Of a DNA stretch of 44,106 nucleotides, positions 16,181 to 24,152 are shown piece by piece. The stretch comes from Gaiellasilicea sp037721555. GTDB taxonomy: Bacteria; Actinomycetota; Thermoleophilia; Gaiellales; Gaiellaceae. The position numbers and the translations under genes are program-made. The notes beneath the pieces are model-generated. The model did no database searches. It was not told the origin of the DNA and saw nothing but the letters and a program-made list of their open reading frames with translations. The stretch spans positions 1 to 44,106 of the forward strand of contig JBBJOI010000021.1 of the NCBI GenBank assembly GCA_037721555.1, written 5' to 3'. How positions within the stretch are numbered: position 1 is the stretch's first letter; every line of letters begins with the position of its first letter.

Positions 16181-16584
16181 GCCTGCTCCAGCGCCTCCGC
16201 GGCCGCCCGGTCGTGCGAGCCGCGGGCGGGGTCGTCGTGCGGCCCGGCCCCGAAGTCCTCGTCGTTCATCGGCCGAAGTACGACGACTGGACGTTCCCGA
16301 AGGGCAAGGCGGAGCCCGACGAGACCGACGAGGAGTGCGCGCTGCGCGAGGTCGAGGAGGAGACGGGTCTCCGCTGCCTGCTCGAAGACGAGCTCCGAGC
16401 CACGCGCTACCGCGACTCGCGCGGCCGCCCGAAGGTCGTGCGCTGGTGGCGGATGTCCGTCGACCGGGGGGAGTTCGAGCCGAACCGGGAGGTGGACGAG
16501 ATCCGCTGGCTCCGCCCGGATGCTGCTGCAGCCCTGCTGAGCTACGAGCGCGACCTGCCGCTGCTGGACGTTCTACGCGGCTAG
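16177..16584 (+). CDS. NUDIX hydrolase, MutT1-like
   Basis: A 135-residue NUDIX protein. The Nudix box fits completely: GKAEPDETDEECALREVEEE followed by TGL (GX5EX7REUXEEXGU). It should hydrolyse a nucleoside diphosphate linked to another moiety, for example 8-oxo-dGTP or diadenosine polyphosphates. The GTG start overlaps the CYTH-CHAD stop as GTGA. In mycobacteria mutT1 also lies next to ppk, but that protein has a C-terminal histidine phosphatase domain that is absent here. Its 3' end overlaps the ppx 3' end by 12 bp on the opposite strand. Confidence 0.9.
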   Translation: MSLLQRLRGRPVVRAAGGVVVRPGPEVLVVHRPKYDDWTFPKGKAEPDETDEECALREVEEETGLRCLLEDELRATRYRDSRGRPKVVRWWRMSVDRGEFEPNREVDEIRWLRPDAAAALLSYERDLPLLDVLRG

Positions 16585-17463
16585 CCGCTGGGACGCCAGC
16601 CGCAGCGCGATGCCCTCGCGGATGCCCCCGCGCGCCGGCGTGAACGGAAGCTCGAGCAGGAGCGAGACCTCGTGGAGGATCAAGGCGCCGGCGAGCAGCA
16701 CTCTCGCGCGGTGCGGGGCGACCCCGAGTGTCTTCGCAGCCCGCGCAGAGGGCTTGCGGGCAAGCTCGGACACCACGCGCTCGAGCTCGGTGCTGCCGTA
16801 GCGGCCGCCGACGATCCGGGCGATCGCGCGTGCGCTGCCGCCGGTGGCAAGAGCAACCTCGGCCCTCGGCGGATCGATCCCCTCGAAGCCGGCCCGGATC
16901 ACTTCCCGGGCCGTCTCGATCTGCGCGACTGACGGCGGGTCGCCGTGCAGTAGCGCAAGCGTGAGGCGGAGCGAGCCGATGTCGATCGAGCGCACCCAGG
17001 CGGGTCCGAGGACCGGCATGCCGACGACGATCTCGGTCGAACCACCGCCGACGTCGCAAACCGCGACGACACCGTCGCCGACATTCGCGCGCGAGACAGC
17101 GCCCTCGTAGGCGAGGCGGCCTTCTTCCTCCGAGCTGACGATCCGCACTCCGCCCCCGGTCGCCTGGGCGAGCGCTTCGACGAGGCGCTCCGGCCGTGCG
17201 CCTTGGCGACCCGGAGCGGTGATGACGGTTTCGATCGTCTGAACCCGAAGCTTCGTCGCGATGCGCGCGTACTCGCCCGTCACCTTCGTCAGCTCCTTCA
17301 GCTTCGCGCCCCGGATCCGGCCGTGCCGGAGGATCTCCTCGCCGAGGCCGAGGTGGGCGCGCTCCTCCCGGAGCGCCACCACCCCACTTGACCCGACCGA
17401 CGCCGCGAGCAGCCGAACGGTGTTCGAGCCCACGTCGATGACACCAACGCGCATCTCGTCCAT
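16573..17463 (-). CDS. ppx: Ppx/GppA family exopolyphosphatase
   Basis: A 296-residue member of the ASKHA-fold Ppx/GppA family. VGVIDVGSNTVRLLAA (phosphate 1 loop), AVCDVGGGSTEIVVG (phosphate 2 loop) and LATGGSARAIARI are present. The protein is the short form without the C-terminal HD-like domain, as for actinobacterial Ppx1. It should release phosphate from polyphosphate ends and may also act on pppGpp. ATG 17463 is used; ATG 17454 (MRVGVIDVG) is possible. It lies 47 bp downstream of ppk on the same strand, an arrangement that pairs polyphosphate synthesis with degradation. Confidence 0.9.
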   Translation of the reverse strand: MDEMRVGVIDVGSNTVRLLAASVGSSGVVALREERAHLGLGEEILRHGRIRGAKLKELTKVTGEYARIATKLRVQTIETVITAPGRQGARPERLVEALAQATGGGVRIVSSEEEGRLAYEGAVSRANVGDGVVAVCDVGGGSTEIVVGMPVLGPAWVRSIDIGSLRLTLALLHGDPPSVAQIETAREVIRAGFEGIDPPRAEVALATGGSARAIARIVGGRYGSTELERVVSELARKPSARAAKTLGVAPHRARVLLAGALILHEVSLLLELPFTPARGGIREGIALRLASQRLAA

Positions 17464-17510
17464 TGTCTCGGGACGATCGGCCGGACTCGTGCTGGTCCTG
17501 AGCACGGGAT

Positions 17511-19607
17511 CTACGCCTCTCGGTTGCGAGCGACGGCGGCGCGGCGGGCCCGGACGCGCACGCGGCGCTGGAAGTTCAGCTGGTGGTCGTGCACCCGGTC
17601 GCCCTTGTCGGGCAACCTTCGGCTCCAGTTCCCTTCGGGGTTCAGTTCCCACGAGGACGAGTTGTCGGCGAAGGCGCTGTCGAACACAGCTGTCAGCTCC
17701 TGGCGGAGGCGCGGCTGCTCGACGGGTACTAGCACCTCGATGCGGCGATCGAGATTGCGCGTCATCAGGTCGGCGCTGCCGAGGAACATCTCGGTGGAGT
17801 CACCGCTCTCGAACGAGTAGAGCCGGCTGTGCTCGAGATAGCGGCCGACGATCGAGCGGACACAGATGTTCTCGCTGAGGCCGGTCACCCCCGGGCGGAG
17901 CATGCAGATCGAACGCGCGACGATCTCGATGCGTACGCCCTGCTGCGAAGCGGCGTAGAGCTCGTCGATCACCGCCTCGTCGGTGAGCGCGTTCACCTTC
18001 AGCCGGATCCGGGCCATCCCGCCTGCGGCGGCGGTCTGACCGGCCGCGCGGATCCGCTCGATCAGCTTCGCGCGGAGACCGAACGGCGCCACCAGGATCT
18101 TCCCGAACTGGGCCGGCCGGCCGAACCCGGTCAGGTAGTTGAAGAGTGACGCGACGTCGGCCGCGATCTCCGGGTCGGCCGTGTAGAGGCTCATGTCCTC
18201 GTACGACCTGGCCGTCTCGGAGTGGTAGTTGCCGGTGCCGACGTGGACGTAGCGCCGCAGCATGTTCCCCTCCCGCCGCACCACGAGCGTCATCTTCGCG
18301 TGCACCTTGAGGTCGGGAAAGCCGTAGACGACGTGAACGCCGGCTTGCTCGAGCGCGCGCGACCACTCGATGTTCCGGTGCTCGTCGAAGCGGGCCTTCA
18401 GCTCGACGAGACACACGCTCTGCTTGCCCTCCTCGGCGCACTCGATTAACGCAGGCACCAGCGGGCTGTCGCCGCTCGTCCGGTACACGGCCGTTTTCAT
18501 CGCGATCACGTCAGGGTCGCGTGCGGCCGCGCGCGCGAAAGCCTCGAAGCTCGCCGCGAAGGACTCGTACGGCTGGTGGACGAGAATGTCGCTCCGGCGG
18601 ATCTCGTCGAAGAGGTCGCGCGGGTGCGTGACGCGTGCGAGCCTCACCGGCGTCGCTCCGGGCCCAGGAGGGTGCTTGAGGTCGGGCCGGTCGATGGCGC
18701 AGAGCTCGTCGAGATCGGCCAGGTCGACGAGGCCGTGGATCTCGTAGACCTGGCCGTCTGCCACCCCGAAGCCGTGCTGCAGTCGCTCGCGCATCCCGCG
18801 CGAGGTCGAGCTGGACACCTCGACGCGCACGACGTCCCCGAAGCGGCGCCGGCGCAGCTCGGTCTCGACGGCCTCGAGCAGGTCGTCAGCCTCGTCCGAG
18901 AGCTCGAAGTCCGCATCCCGAGTCACCCGGAACACTGCCTGCTCGAGGATCTCCATCCCCGGGAAGAGGCGGTCGAGGAAGTGCGCGATCAGCTTCTCGA
19001 GCGGCAGCAGGCGGCCGCGGGAGCCGAGCGGAAAGAATCGCGGCAGTCCTTCCGGAACCTTGACCCGGGCGAACCGCTCCTCGCCGGTGTCGGGATCCCG
19101 CGCGAGCACGGCGAGACTCAGCGTGAGGCCGGAGATGTACGGGAACGGCTGTCCCGGGCCGACTCCGAGTGGGGTGAGTACAGGGAAGACCTCCTGCTCG
19201 AAGCGCCGCTCCAGCTCGACGAGCGTCTTCGGCTCGAGATCCTCGATCTGCGCGATCACGATCTCTTCCGCCGCGAGTGCCGGACGCAGTTGCTTCTTCC
19301 AGATCCTCGACTGGCGCGCTGTTGACTCGAGCACGCGCTCCCTGATCTGCTCGAGCGCCGCGCGCGGCGTGAGCCCATCGGCGGAGCGGACGACGACTCC
19401 GGCGGCGGCTTGATCCAGCAGGCCCGCGACACGCACCATGAAGAACTCGTCCAGGTTCGACGAGAAATAGCGGCACATCTTGACGCGCTCCAGCAGCGGT
19501 GTCGCCTCATCCGCCGCGAGGTCGAGCAGCCGCGCGTTGTACTCGAGCGCAGAGAGCTCGCGGTTCAGCAGCCGCTCGGTGCTCCCGGTCACAACCTTCG
19601 TCGCCAT
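17511..19607 (-). CDS. ppk1: polyphosphate kinase 1
   Basis: A 698-residue PPK1 that makes polyphosphate from ATP, reversibly. The N-terminal domain begins LLNRELSALEYNARLLDLA; KMCRYFSSNLDEFFMVRVAGL follows. The catalytic His455 lies in RYVHVGTGNYH and the second conserved histidine, His593, in GRYLEHSRLYSF. The C-terminus ends in a basic tail. ATG 19607 is preceded by GGAGG at a distance of one base, unusually close. The upstream 85-bp gap holds 11-bp-phased PHO-box-like units, suggesting induction by phosphate starvation. Confidence 0.95.
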   Translation of the reverse strand: MATKVVTGSTERLLNRELSALEYNARLLDLAADEATPLLERVKMCRYFSSNLDEFFMVRVAGLLDQAAAGVVVRSADGLTPRAALEQIRERVLESTARQSRIWKKQLRPALAAEEIVIAQIEDLEPKTLVELERRFEQEVFPVLTPLGVGPGQPFPYISGLTLSLAVLARDPDTGEERFARVKVPEGLPRFFPLGSRGRLLPLEKLIAHFLDRLFPGMEILEQAVFRVTRDADFELSDEADDLLEAVETELRRRRFGDVVRVEVSSSTSRGMRERLQHGFGVADGQVYEIHGLVDLADLDELCAIDRPDLKHPPGPGATPVRLARVTHPRDLFDEIRRSDILVHQPYESFAASFEAFARAAARDPDVIAMKTAVYRTSGDSPLVPALIECAEEGKQSVCLVELKARFDEHRNIEWSRALEQAGVHVVYGFPDLKVHAKMTLVVRREGNMLRRYVHVGTGNYHSETARSYEDMSLYTADPEIAADVASLFNYLTGFGRPAQFGKILVAPFGLRAKLIERIRAAGQTAAAGGMARIRLKVNALTDEAVIDELYAASQQGVRIEIVARSICMLRPGVTGLSENICVRSIVGRYLEHSRLYSFESGDSTEMFLGSADLMTRNLDRRIEVLVPVEQPRLRQELTAVFDSAFADNSSSWELNPEGNWSRRLPDKGDRVHDHQLNFQRRVRVRARRAAVARNREA

Positions 19608-19640
19608 GCCTCCATCATTGAACGAGCCGCTTGACCAAGT

Positions 19641-19680
19641 GGTTGCGTACCGGTCGCGATCACGTGGCGATGTGGTGAAG
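19641..19680 (-). promoter_or_regulatory. PHO-box-like array upstream of ppk1
   Basis: Read on the minus strand from 19680, units at 11-bp spacing are CTTCACC, CGCCACG, CGCGACC and CGCAACC. The first two units and their spacer (CTTCACCACATCGCCAC) differ from the pstS2 box by one base over 17. Later units are degenerate, so binding is plausible but weaker evidence than for the pst boxes. Confidence 0.6.
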
Positions 19681-19692
19681 TGGTACCTGGAG

Positions 19693-20598
19693 CTATCCCT
19701 CGAGCAGTAGTTCGATGGGCTCCCCGAGCAGCGCGGGCGGCCGGAAGACCTGCTGCTCCGATGCGCTGGTTGCGTTGCGAGCGAGCTGCCACATCGCTGC
19801 CGCGAACGGGTCTGCGCCGAGGGTGTACTCGGCGGTGAAGTCGACGGCTCCGTTCAGCTCGAGCACGGTGTACCCGCCACTTCCGTTCGGCAGCAGGTCG
19901 ACACCGATCAGATGCGCGCCGGCAGCGGTGGCGCAGGCGATCGCGAGCTCGAGGGCGTCCTCCGAGGGCTCGACCGGAACGCAGATCCCTCCCAGCGAGA
20001 CGTTCGTGCGCCACTCGCCAAGGGCCGCGACCCGCGAGATCGCCCCAACGGCTGTTCCTGCGGCGACGACGATCCGTAGATCACGACCCTGGGCGGGGAC
20101 GAGCTCCTGGATCAGCGCACCGTGCGTCCGGAACCACGGCGCCGACCCGAGCGAGCGGATGTGGCGGTGGAGCTCGAGCTCGTCGTCACAGCGGACGACG
20201 TCCCGGCCCCAGCTGCCGAAGCGCGGCTTGACGACGACGGGCAGCTCCAGCTCGGGAACGGAGCCACCCGGGTGAGCGACGCGCGTTAGCGGATGCGGGA
20301 GCCCGGCTTGGCGCAGGAGCCGGGCGGTGAGGAGCTTGTCGTGGGACGCCAGCAGCGCACTCGTCGGGTTGAGCACTCGCACCCCGGCCGCCTCGAGCGC
20401 GCCGAGCGACCAGAGGCCGTCGTCGACCCCGTCGAGCGTCTGCAGGACGTCGAGCCGGCAGAGTGCGGTGTCGCCGGGGCCGAGCTGGAGCAGCGCCTCC
20501 TCCGGCGTCAGGAACCTGCACTCGATCCCGGGCGGCGCCGCCGCAAGCAACGCAAGGTTTGTTTCGGTTTCCCGGCGGGCGACGAGCGCGAGCACCAT
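19693..20598 (-). CDS. RimK-like ATP-grasp ligase
   Basis: A 301-residue ATP-grasp enzyme of the RimK/glutathione-synthase type. The central region LPVVVKPRFGSWGRDVVRCDD is the ATP-binding lysine and glycine loop, IQELVPAQGRDLRIVV follows, and VLELNGAVDFTAEYTLG supplies the metal-binding Glu/Asn. Such enzymes join an amino acid or amine to a carboxylate; the substrates here are unknown. It stands 85 bp upstream of ppk on the same strand, with a PHO-like array in between, so co-transcription is uncertain. Confidence 0.85.
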   Translation of the reverse strand: MVLALVARRETETNLALLAAAPPGIECRFLTPEEALLQLGPGDTALCRLDVLQTLDGVDDGLWSLGALEAAGVRVLNPTSALLASHDKLLTARLLRQAGLPHPLTRVAHPGGSVPELELPVVVKPRFGSWGRDVVRCDDELELHRHIRSLGSAPWFRTHGALIQELVPAQGRDLRIVVAAGTAVGAISRVAALGEWRTNVSLGGICVPVEPSEDALELAIACATAAGAHLIGVDLLPNGSGGYTVLELNGAVDFTAEYTLGADPFAAAMWQLARNATSASEQQVFRPPALLGEPIELLLEG

Positions 20599-20770
20599 GT
20601 GCTCTCTATGCCAGCCGCCCGCCAGCCCCGCAAGAGCGGGAGCCAGCTTGGTGCGGGACGTTTACCGGCTAGTAACCAGGTCTGGCTCCATCGAGGTGGC
20701 GGTAGCGCTCTCTGGAGTTGTTCCGCACCGCAGCCAGGCCTGTGGAGCAATCGTCGCAGATTGGTTTCAC

Positions 20771-20841
20771 GGGTCTGACCCCTCGGCGTCGCCGGAAGCG
20801 CTTCGTCAAGCGATCCTGCACGTCGAACTGGGTCTGACCCC
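20771..20841. repeat. pair of GGGTCTGACCC palindromes
   Basis: The 11-bp palindrome GGGTCTGACCC occurs at 20771-20781 and again at 20830-20840, each followed by C, 59 bp apart, in the 248-bp gap between the Rieske and ATP-grasp genes. Short palindromes of this kind occur in REP/RAYT-associated repeats in many genomes. No transposase is nearby, and no gene is recognisable in the gap. Confidence 0.5.
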
Positions 20842-20846
20842 GAGTC

Positions 20847-21905
20847 TCAGGCCAGCGCGTTCAGCAGCAGTCCCTGGAAGTGGGCGATCAGCCGCTCCGA
20901 CTCCACGAGCAACCGGCCGTCCTCGAGGATGCCGGCGCGAAGGCCCTTCTGGACGCGTTCGACGAGGACCTTGTCCTCCGCTCCGACCTCGTCGTCGAAC
21001 GCGAGCATCTCCTGCAGCCAGTCCTCCGGAACCGCGGGCCCGATGAAGTAGTCGAGGAAACGAGACGTGCGCTCGGCGCCGGCCGGTACGATCGGCCCGA
21101 TCGACACGTTCGGGTACCCCGGCATGAGGTTGATCGTCACGTTCGGCCAGAGGAAGTGGAACTGGCCACGTGCGATCGGACCGCTCGGGTCGAACGGCCC
21201 CGACCAGGTCTCGCGGATGGGGCCGTACTGGCTGGAGAACCACCGGCTCTCCTCGAGCCGGTAGGCGTCGACGGAGACGTCGACCACCTTGGAGAAGCTC
21301 GGGTGCGCGACCTGGCAGTGGTAGCACTCGAGGAAGTTCTCGCAGCACACCTTCCAGTTCGCCTCGTACTCCGAGCTCACGCGCTTCAGGAAACGCAACC
21401 CCTCGACATCGAGCCCCGCGTCGGCTACGAGCGCCGGCAACTCGCCCAGCGTCTCGGCGAGCGGAGCGGCATCCGCGTCGGCGTTGACGAAGACGAACGG
21501 CCCCCAGACGTCGACCTGCGCCGGAACGAGCCCCAGTTGGGAGTGGTCGAAGCCTGGCTCCCGGTCGGCCCGCGGTGCCGTCCGCAGTGCTCCGTCCAGC
21601 CCGTAGGTCCAGGCGTGGTACGGGCACTGCAGCGTCTCGCGCCGCCCCTCTCCCTCGCAGACCAGCGAGCCGCGATGGCGGCAGACGTTCAGAAAGGCTC
21701 GCAGCCCTTCCTCTCCGTCCCGGACGACGACGATCGGGATCTCACCCGCGTCGCACGTGAAGAAGGAGCCGCGCTCCGCGACCTGGTCGACACGCCCTGC
21801 GTACTGCCATGCGCGACGGAAGACGCGGTCGCGCTCGAGCCTCAGGACGGTCGGGTCGCTGTACCAGCCCCAGGGAAGCGTGCGGCCGTCGGCGATCGTC
21901 GCCAT
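20847..21905 (-). CDS. Rieske non-heme iron oxygenase, alpha subunit
   Basis: A 352-residue oxygenase subunit with a Rieske [2Fe-2S] domain (Cys75, His77, Cys94, His97 in CRHRG and CPYHAW) and a catalytic domain with mononuclear iron ligands His196 and His201 in ECYHCQVAHPSF; the third ligand is probably an Asp in LAFDDEVGAED. The residue bridging the two centres is Glu193, not the usual Asp, as known for carnitine monooxygenase CntA. That and the overall motif place it near the GbcA/CntA quaternary-amine group; the substrate is inferred only. No reductase gene is adjacent. A leaderless-type -10 (TAGAGT, six bases, ATG) precedes it. Confidence 0.9.
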   Translation of the reverse strand: MATIADGRTLPWGWYSDPTVLRLERDRVFRRAWQYAGRVDQVAERGSFFTCDAGEIPIVVVRDGEEGLRAFLNVCRHRGSLVCEGEGRRETLQCPYHAWTYGLDGALRTAPRADREPGFDHSQLGLVPAQVDVWGPFVFVNADADAAPLAETLGELPALVADAGLDVEGLRFLKRVSSEYEANWKVCCENFLECYHCQVAHPSFSKVVDVSVDAYRLEESRWFSSQYGPIRETWSGPFDPSGPIARGQFHFLWPNVTINLMPGYPNVSIGPIVPAGAERTSRFLDYFIGPAVPEDWLQEMLAFDDEVGAEDKVLVERVQKGLRAGILEDGRLLVESERLIAHFQGLLLNALA

Positions 21906-21911
21906 CGGTTG

Positions 21912-21917
21912 ACTCTA
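21912..21917 (-). promoter_or_regulatory. -10 element of a leaderless promoter for the Rieske gene
   Basis: On the minus strand TAGAGT is followed by six bases and the ATG at 21905, identical in hexamer and spacing to the CYTH-CHAD promoter. Confidence 0.6.
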
Positions 21918-21934
21918 GCCGCGTCGGCTCGTTT

Positions 21935-22654
21935 CTAGGCGGCCATCGGCTCGGCTTGGGCGTCGACCTGCGCCAAGAAGACCGGTCGGCGCGAGCGCAG
22001 GTGGGAGACCACGGCCTCCTCTCGCCGCGCGCACGGGATCACGCTCTTCCAGCCGCCGAGATGCTCGAGTCGGTGGAAGTCACCGGTCGCGAGGCACGGG
22101 AGTCCGGCCTTCGCGACCCACGAGAAGAGCTCGGTGCGGTTGAAGAGCTCGAACCGGTGCATTCGGGAGACGAGTTCCGGGTCGCGCGCGAAGCGCTGCG
22201 TCAGCCGACCCGGATGGGGAGTGTGCCCCGCCGGTGAGGGCGCGTCGTCGTACGGGTGCGCCGCGACCAGCGCGGCGCCGGCCGCAACGGCCGTCTCGAT
22301 CGCTCCGTCGATCCCCAGCTCGACGGAGACGAAGCTGCGGAGGCCGACTGCGAGAGCGTGAGCGGACTCGCCCGGATCCGTGCCGGAGTAGGTGAGCTCG
22401 AGGCCGGGAATCACAAGCAGGCCGTATTGCTCGCTCGCCCGCGCCGCCTCACGCTCGATCTCGGCCAGGTAGTCGTGGTAGTTGGCGGCCGTGATGTGCG
22501 TGAGACCGTTGCACGTGTGATCCGTGATGCAGAGGACGTCGAAGCCCTGGCTGCCGTAGAGGTCGACGAGTGCCGGCACGCCGAGGATGCCGTCGCTCCA
22601 GGTGGTGTGCGCGTGCAGCTCGGCGAGCAGCGGTGAGAGGCGTGTCCTCAACAC
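21935..22654 (-). CDS. PHP-domain phosphoesterase
   Basis: A 239-residue PHP-domain protein, a trinuclear-metal phosphoesterase fold. Motifs in order: ELHAHTTWSDG, CITDHTCNG, VIPGLELTY, VAAHPYDD and CLATGDFHR, together supplying the metal-binding His, Asp and Glu residues. GTG 22654 is taken as the start because it lies just before the first motif; upstream in-frame sequence does not look like protein. The family includes histidinol phosphatases and 3',5'-nucleotide phosphatases; the true substrate is unknown. Confidence 0.82.
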   Translation of the reverse strand: MLRTRLSPLLAELHAHTTWSDGILGVPALVDLYGSQGFDVLCITDHTCNGLTHITAANYHDYLAEIEREAARASEQYGLLVIPGLELTYSGTDPGESAHALAVGLRSFVSVELGIDGAIETAVAAGAALVAAHPYDDAPSPAGHTPHPGRLTQRFARDPELVSRMHRFELFNRTELFSWVAKAGLPCLATGDFHRLEHLGGWKSVIPCARREEAVVSHLRSRRPVFLAQVDAQAEPMAA

Positions 22655-22874
22655 CCGTAGTGTCGGCGCTGACGCAAGCTCCCGAGTCAAGAAGCGGTCG
22701 ATTTCCAGGGGCGATGTGGAAGTCTGCGTGCAGCTGGAGCGGCTCCTTCGCCTCGCGTCGCACTCCCACGCCGCCTCGGCGAGGAGGGCGCACGACGAGG
22801 CCGAAGACGTGGAGGCGTGCCGAGCTGGGATACTGCGCGCTGGAATACCGGCCGGGGGTCGGACGTTAGAGAGA
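22655..22874. other. divergent promoter region between PHP and sigma factor genes
   Basis: About 220 bp (325 bp if the sigma factor really starts at 22980). It must hold promoters for both genes; no clear -10/-35 pair, repeat or coding sequence is recognisable. Confidence 0.5.
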
Positions 22875-24041
22875 GTGGAGCCGAGCGCCCCGTCTTCCAC
22901 AGCGCGCGCCCATGGTGCGTGCCCCTTCGGAGGCAGTGCTGCTCGCTCTGACTACAGCGCAACCGAAAGGAGCATCATCATCACCACGATTCTTCAGGAC
23001 CAAGACATCCAGACCCTGCTCGACGTCGCCGAGAAGGACGGCTTCGTGGATGCGTCGGCGCTCGAGGCGATGGCCGAGACCCACGAGCTGGGCCGCGCCG
23101 AGCTCGAGGAGCTCACAGCCGTACTCGAGGATCGCGGCGTCGAGCTTCGATCCGCAGAGGGAGAGGCGCCTGCGGCAGACCGCGCCTGGGAAGCCGATTC
23201 GCTTCCCGGCTCCGCCGACTCTCTGCAGCTCTTCCTCTCCGAGATGGGCCGCCATCCGCTGCTCACGGCAGCGGAGGAGGTCGCGCTCGCCAAACGCGTT
23301 GAGCGTGGCGATGGTGCCGCGAAGGAACGGATGATCAACTCCAACCTCCGGCTCGTCGTCTCGATCGCCAAGCGCTACCGCGGGCACAGCGTGCCCTTCC
23401 TCGACCTGATCCAGGAAGGAACGATCGGGCTGAACCGCGCCGTCGAGAAGTTCGACTACCGCAAGGGGTTCAAATTCTCCACGTACGCCACCTGGTGGAT
23501 CCGCCAGGCGGTGCAGCGGGCGATCGCCGGCCAGTCGCGGACGATCCGCGTGCCGACGCATGTCCACGAGCGCCGGCAGAAGCTCGGACGGGCGGCGCGC
23601 AAGCTCGAGGTGGAGCTCGGGCGGCCGGCCACGCACGAGGAGCTTGCAGCTGCGACGGGCCTCGCGCTGCAGCACGTCGACGAGGCGCTGAGCGTCGTCG
23701 AGGCGCGGGTCTCGTTGAACCAGCCGATCGGCGACGGCGACGGCGGCGAGTACGGTGACTTGCTCTCCGACGAGCACTCGGAGGATCCGGGCGAGCTCGC
23801 GGAGCGGTCGCTGCGGGCCCAGGCGGTTCGCCAGGCGGTGAGCGAGTTGCCTGAGCGCCAGCGGCAGATCCTGGAACTCCGCTTCGGCTTCGACGGGGAG
23901 GCACTCTCTCTCGACGCGATCGCCCGCATGGTCGGTCTGACGCGCGAGCGGGTTCGCCAGCTCGAGACGGCGGCGATGAACCAGCTGGCCGAGAGCCTCG
24001 GCGGCCTTGCGCCAGGCGACGAGCTCGCGCTCGCCGCCTGA
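22875..24041 (+). CDS. sigma-70 family RNA polymerase sigma factor (group 1/2), start uncertain
   Basis: A primary-like sigma factor containing a region-1.1-like segment (ILQDQDIQTLLDVAEKDGFVD), region 1.2 (DSLQLFLSEMGRHPLLTAAEE), region 2 (NLRLVVSIAKRY, FLDLIQEGTIGL, FSTYATWWIRQAVQRAI), region 3 and region 4 (LPERQRQILELRFG, VGLTRERVRQLE). It should recognise -10/-35 promoters of housekeeping type; the short length suggests an alternative or group 2 sigma. The start is problematic: a strong GAAAGGAG Shine-Dalgarno (22965-22972) is followed at the right distance only by ATC codons (22974, 22977, 22980). GTG 22875 is the nearest canonical in-frame start upstream and is used here, but it adds an unconserved-looking leader of 35 residues. 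Confidence 0.85.
   Translation: MEPSAPSSTARAHGACPFGGSAARSDYSATERSIIITTILQDQDIQTLLDVAEKDGFVDASALEAMAETHELGRAELEELTAVLEDRGVELRSAEGEAPAADRAWEADSLPGSADSLQLFLSEMGRHPLLTAAEEVALAKRVERGDGAAKERMINSNLRLVVSIAKRYRGHSVPFLDLIQEGTIGLNRAVEKFDYRKGFKFSTYATWWIRQAVQRAIAGQSRTIRVPTHVHERRQKLGRAARKLEVELGRPATHEELAAATGLALQHVDEALSVVEARVSLNQPIGDGDGGEYGDLLSDEHSEDPGELAERSLRAQAVRQAVSELPERQRQILELRFGFDGEALSLDAIARMVGLTRERVRQLETAAMNQLAESLGGLAPGDELALAA
22965..22972 (+). promoter_or_regulatory. Shine-Dalgarno of the sigma factor gene
   Basis: GAAAGGAG is the strongest ribosome-binding match in this area and ends seven bases before an in-frame ATC at 22980, with no ATG, GTG or TTG within reach in the sigma factor frame. Confidence 0.6.
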
Positions 24042-24120
24042 GCTCTGGTTCACCGGCGTAGAACGAGAGGCGCAGCACGGGTCATCGCGCCGGACGCTTC
24101 GACCGCCGTCCCTAGCAACT

Positions 24121-24152
24121 GAGACGCCCCCCGAGCGAGGGGCGTCTCTCTG
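24121..24152 (+). terminator. intrinsic terminator after the sigma factor gene
   Basis: A perfect 10-bp stem, GAGACGCCCC (24121-24130) and GGGGCGTCTC (24139-24148), with an eight-base loop, followed by TCTGTT. It lies 80 bp behind the sigma factor stop. Confidence 0.85.

Noticed and set aside
20599..20846. Possible small gene between Rieske and ATP-grasp genes
   Set aside because: All frames lack motifs and the stretch holds only short palindromes.
24047..24053. Single GTTCACC behind the sigma factor gene
   Set aside because: No second unit at 11-bp distance, so not a PHO box.
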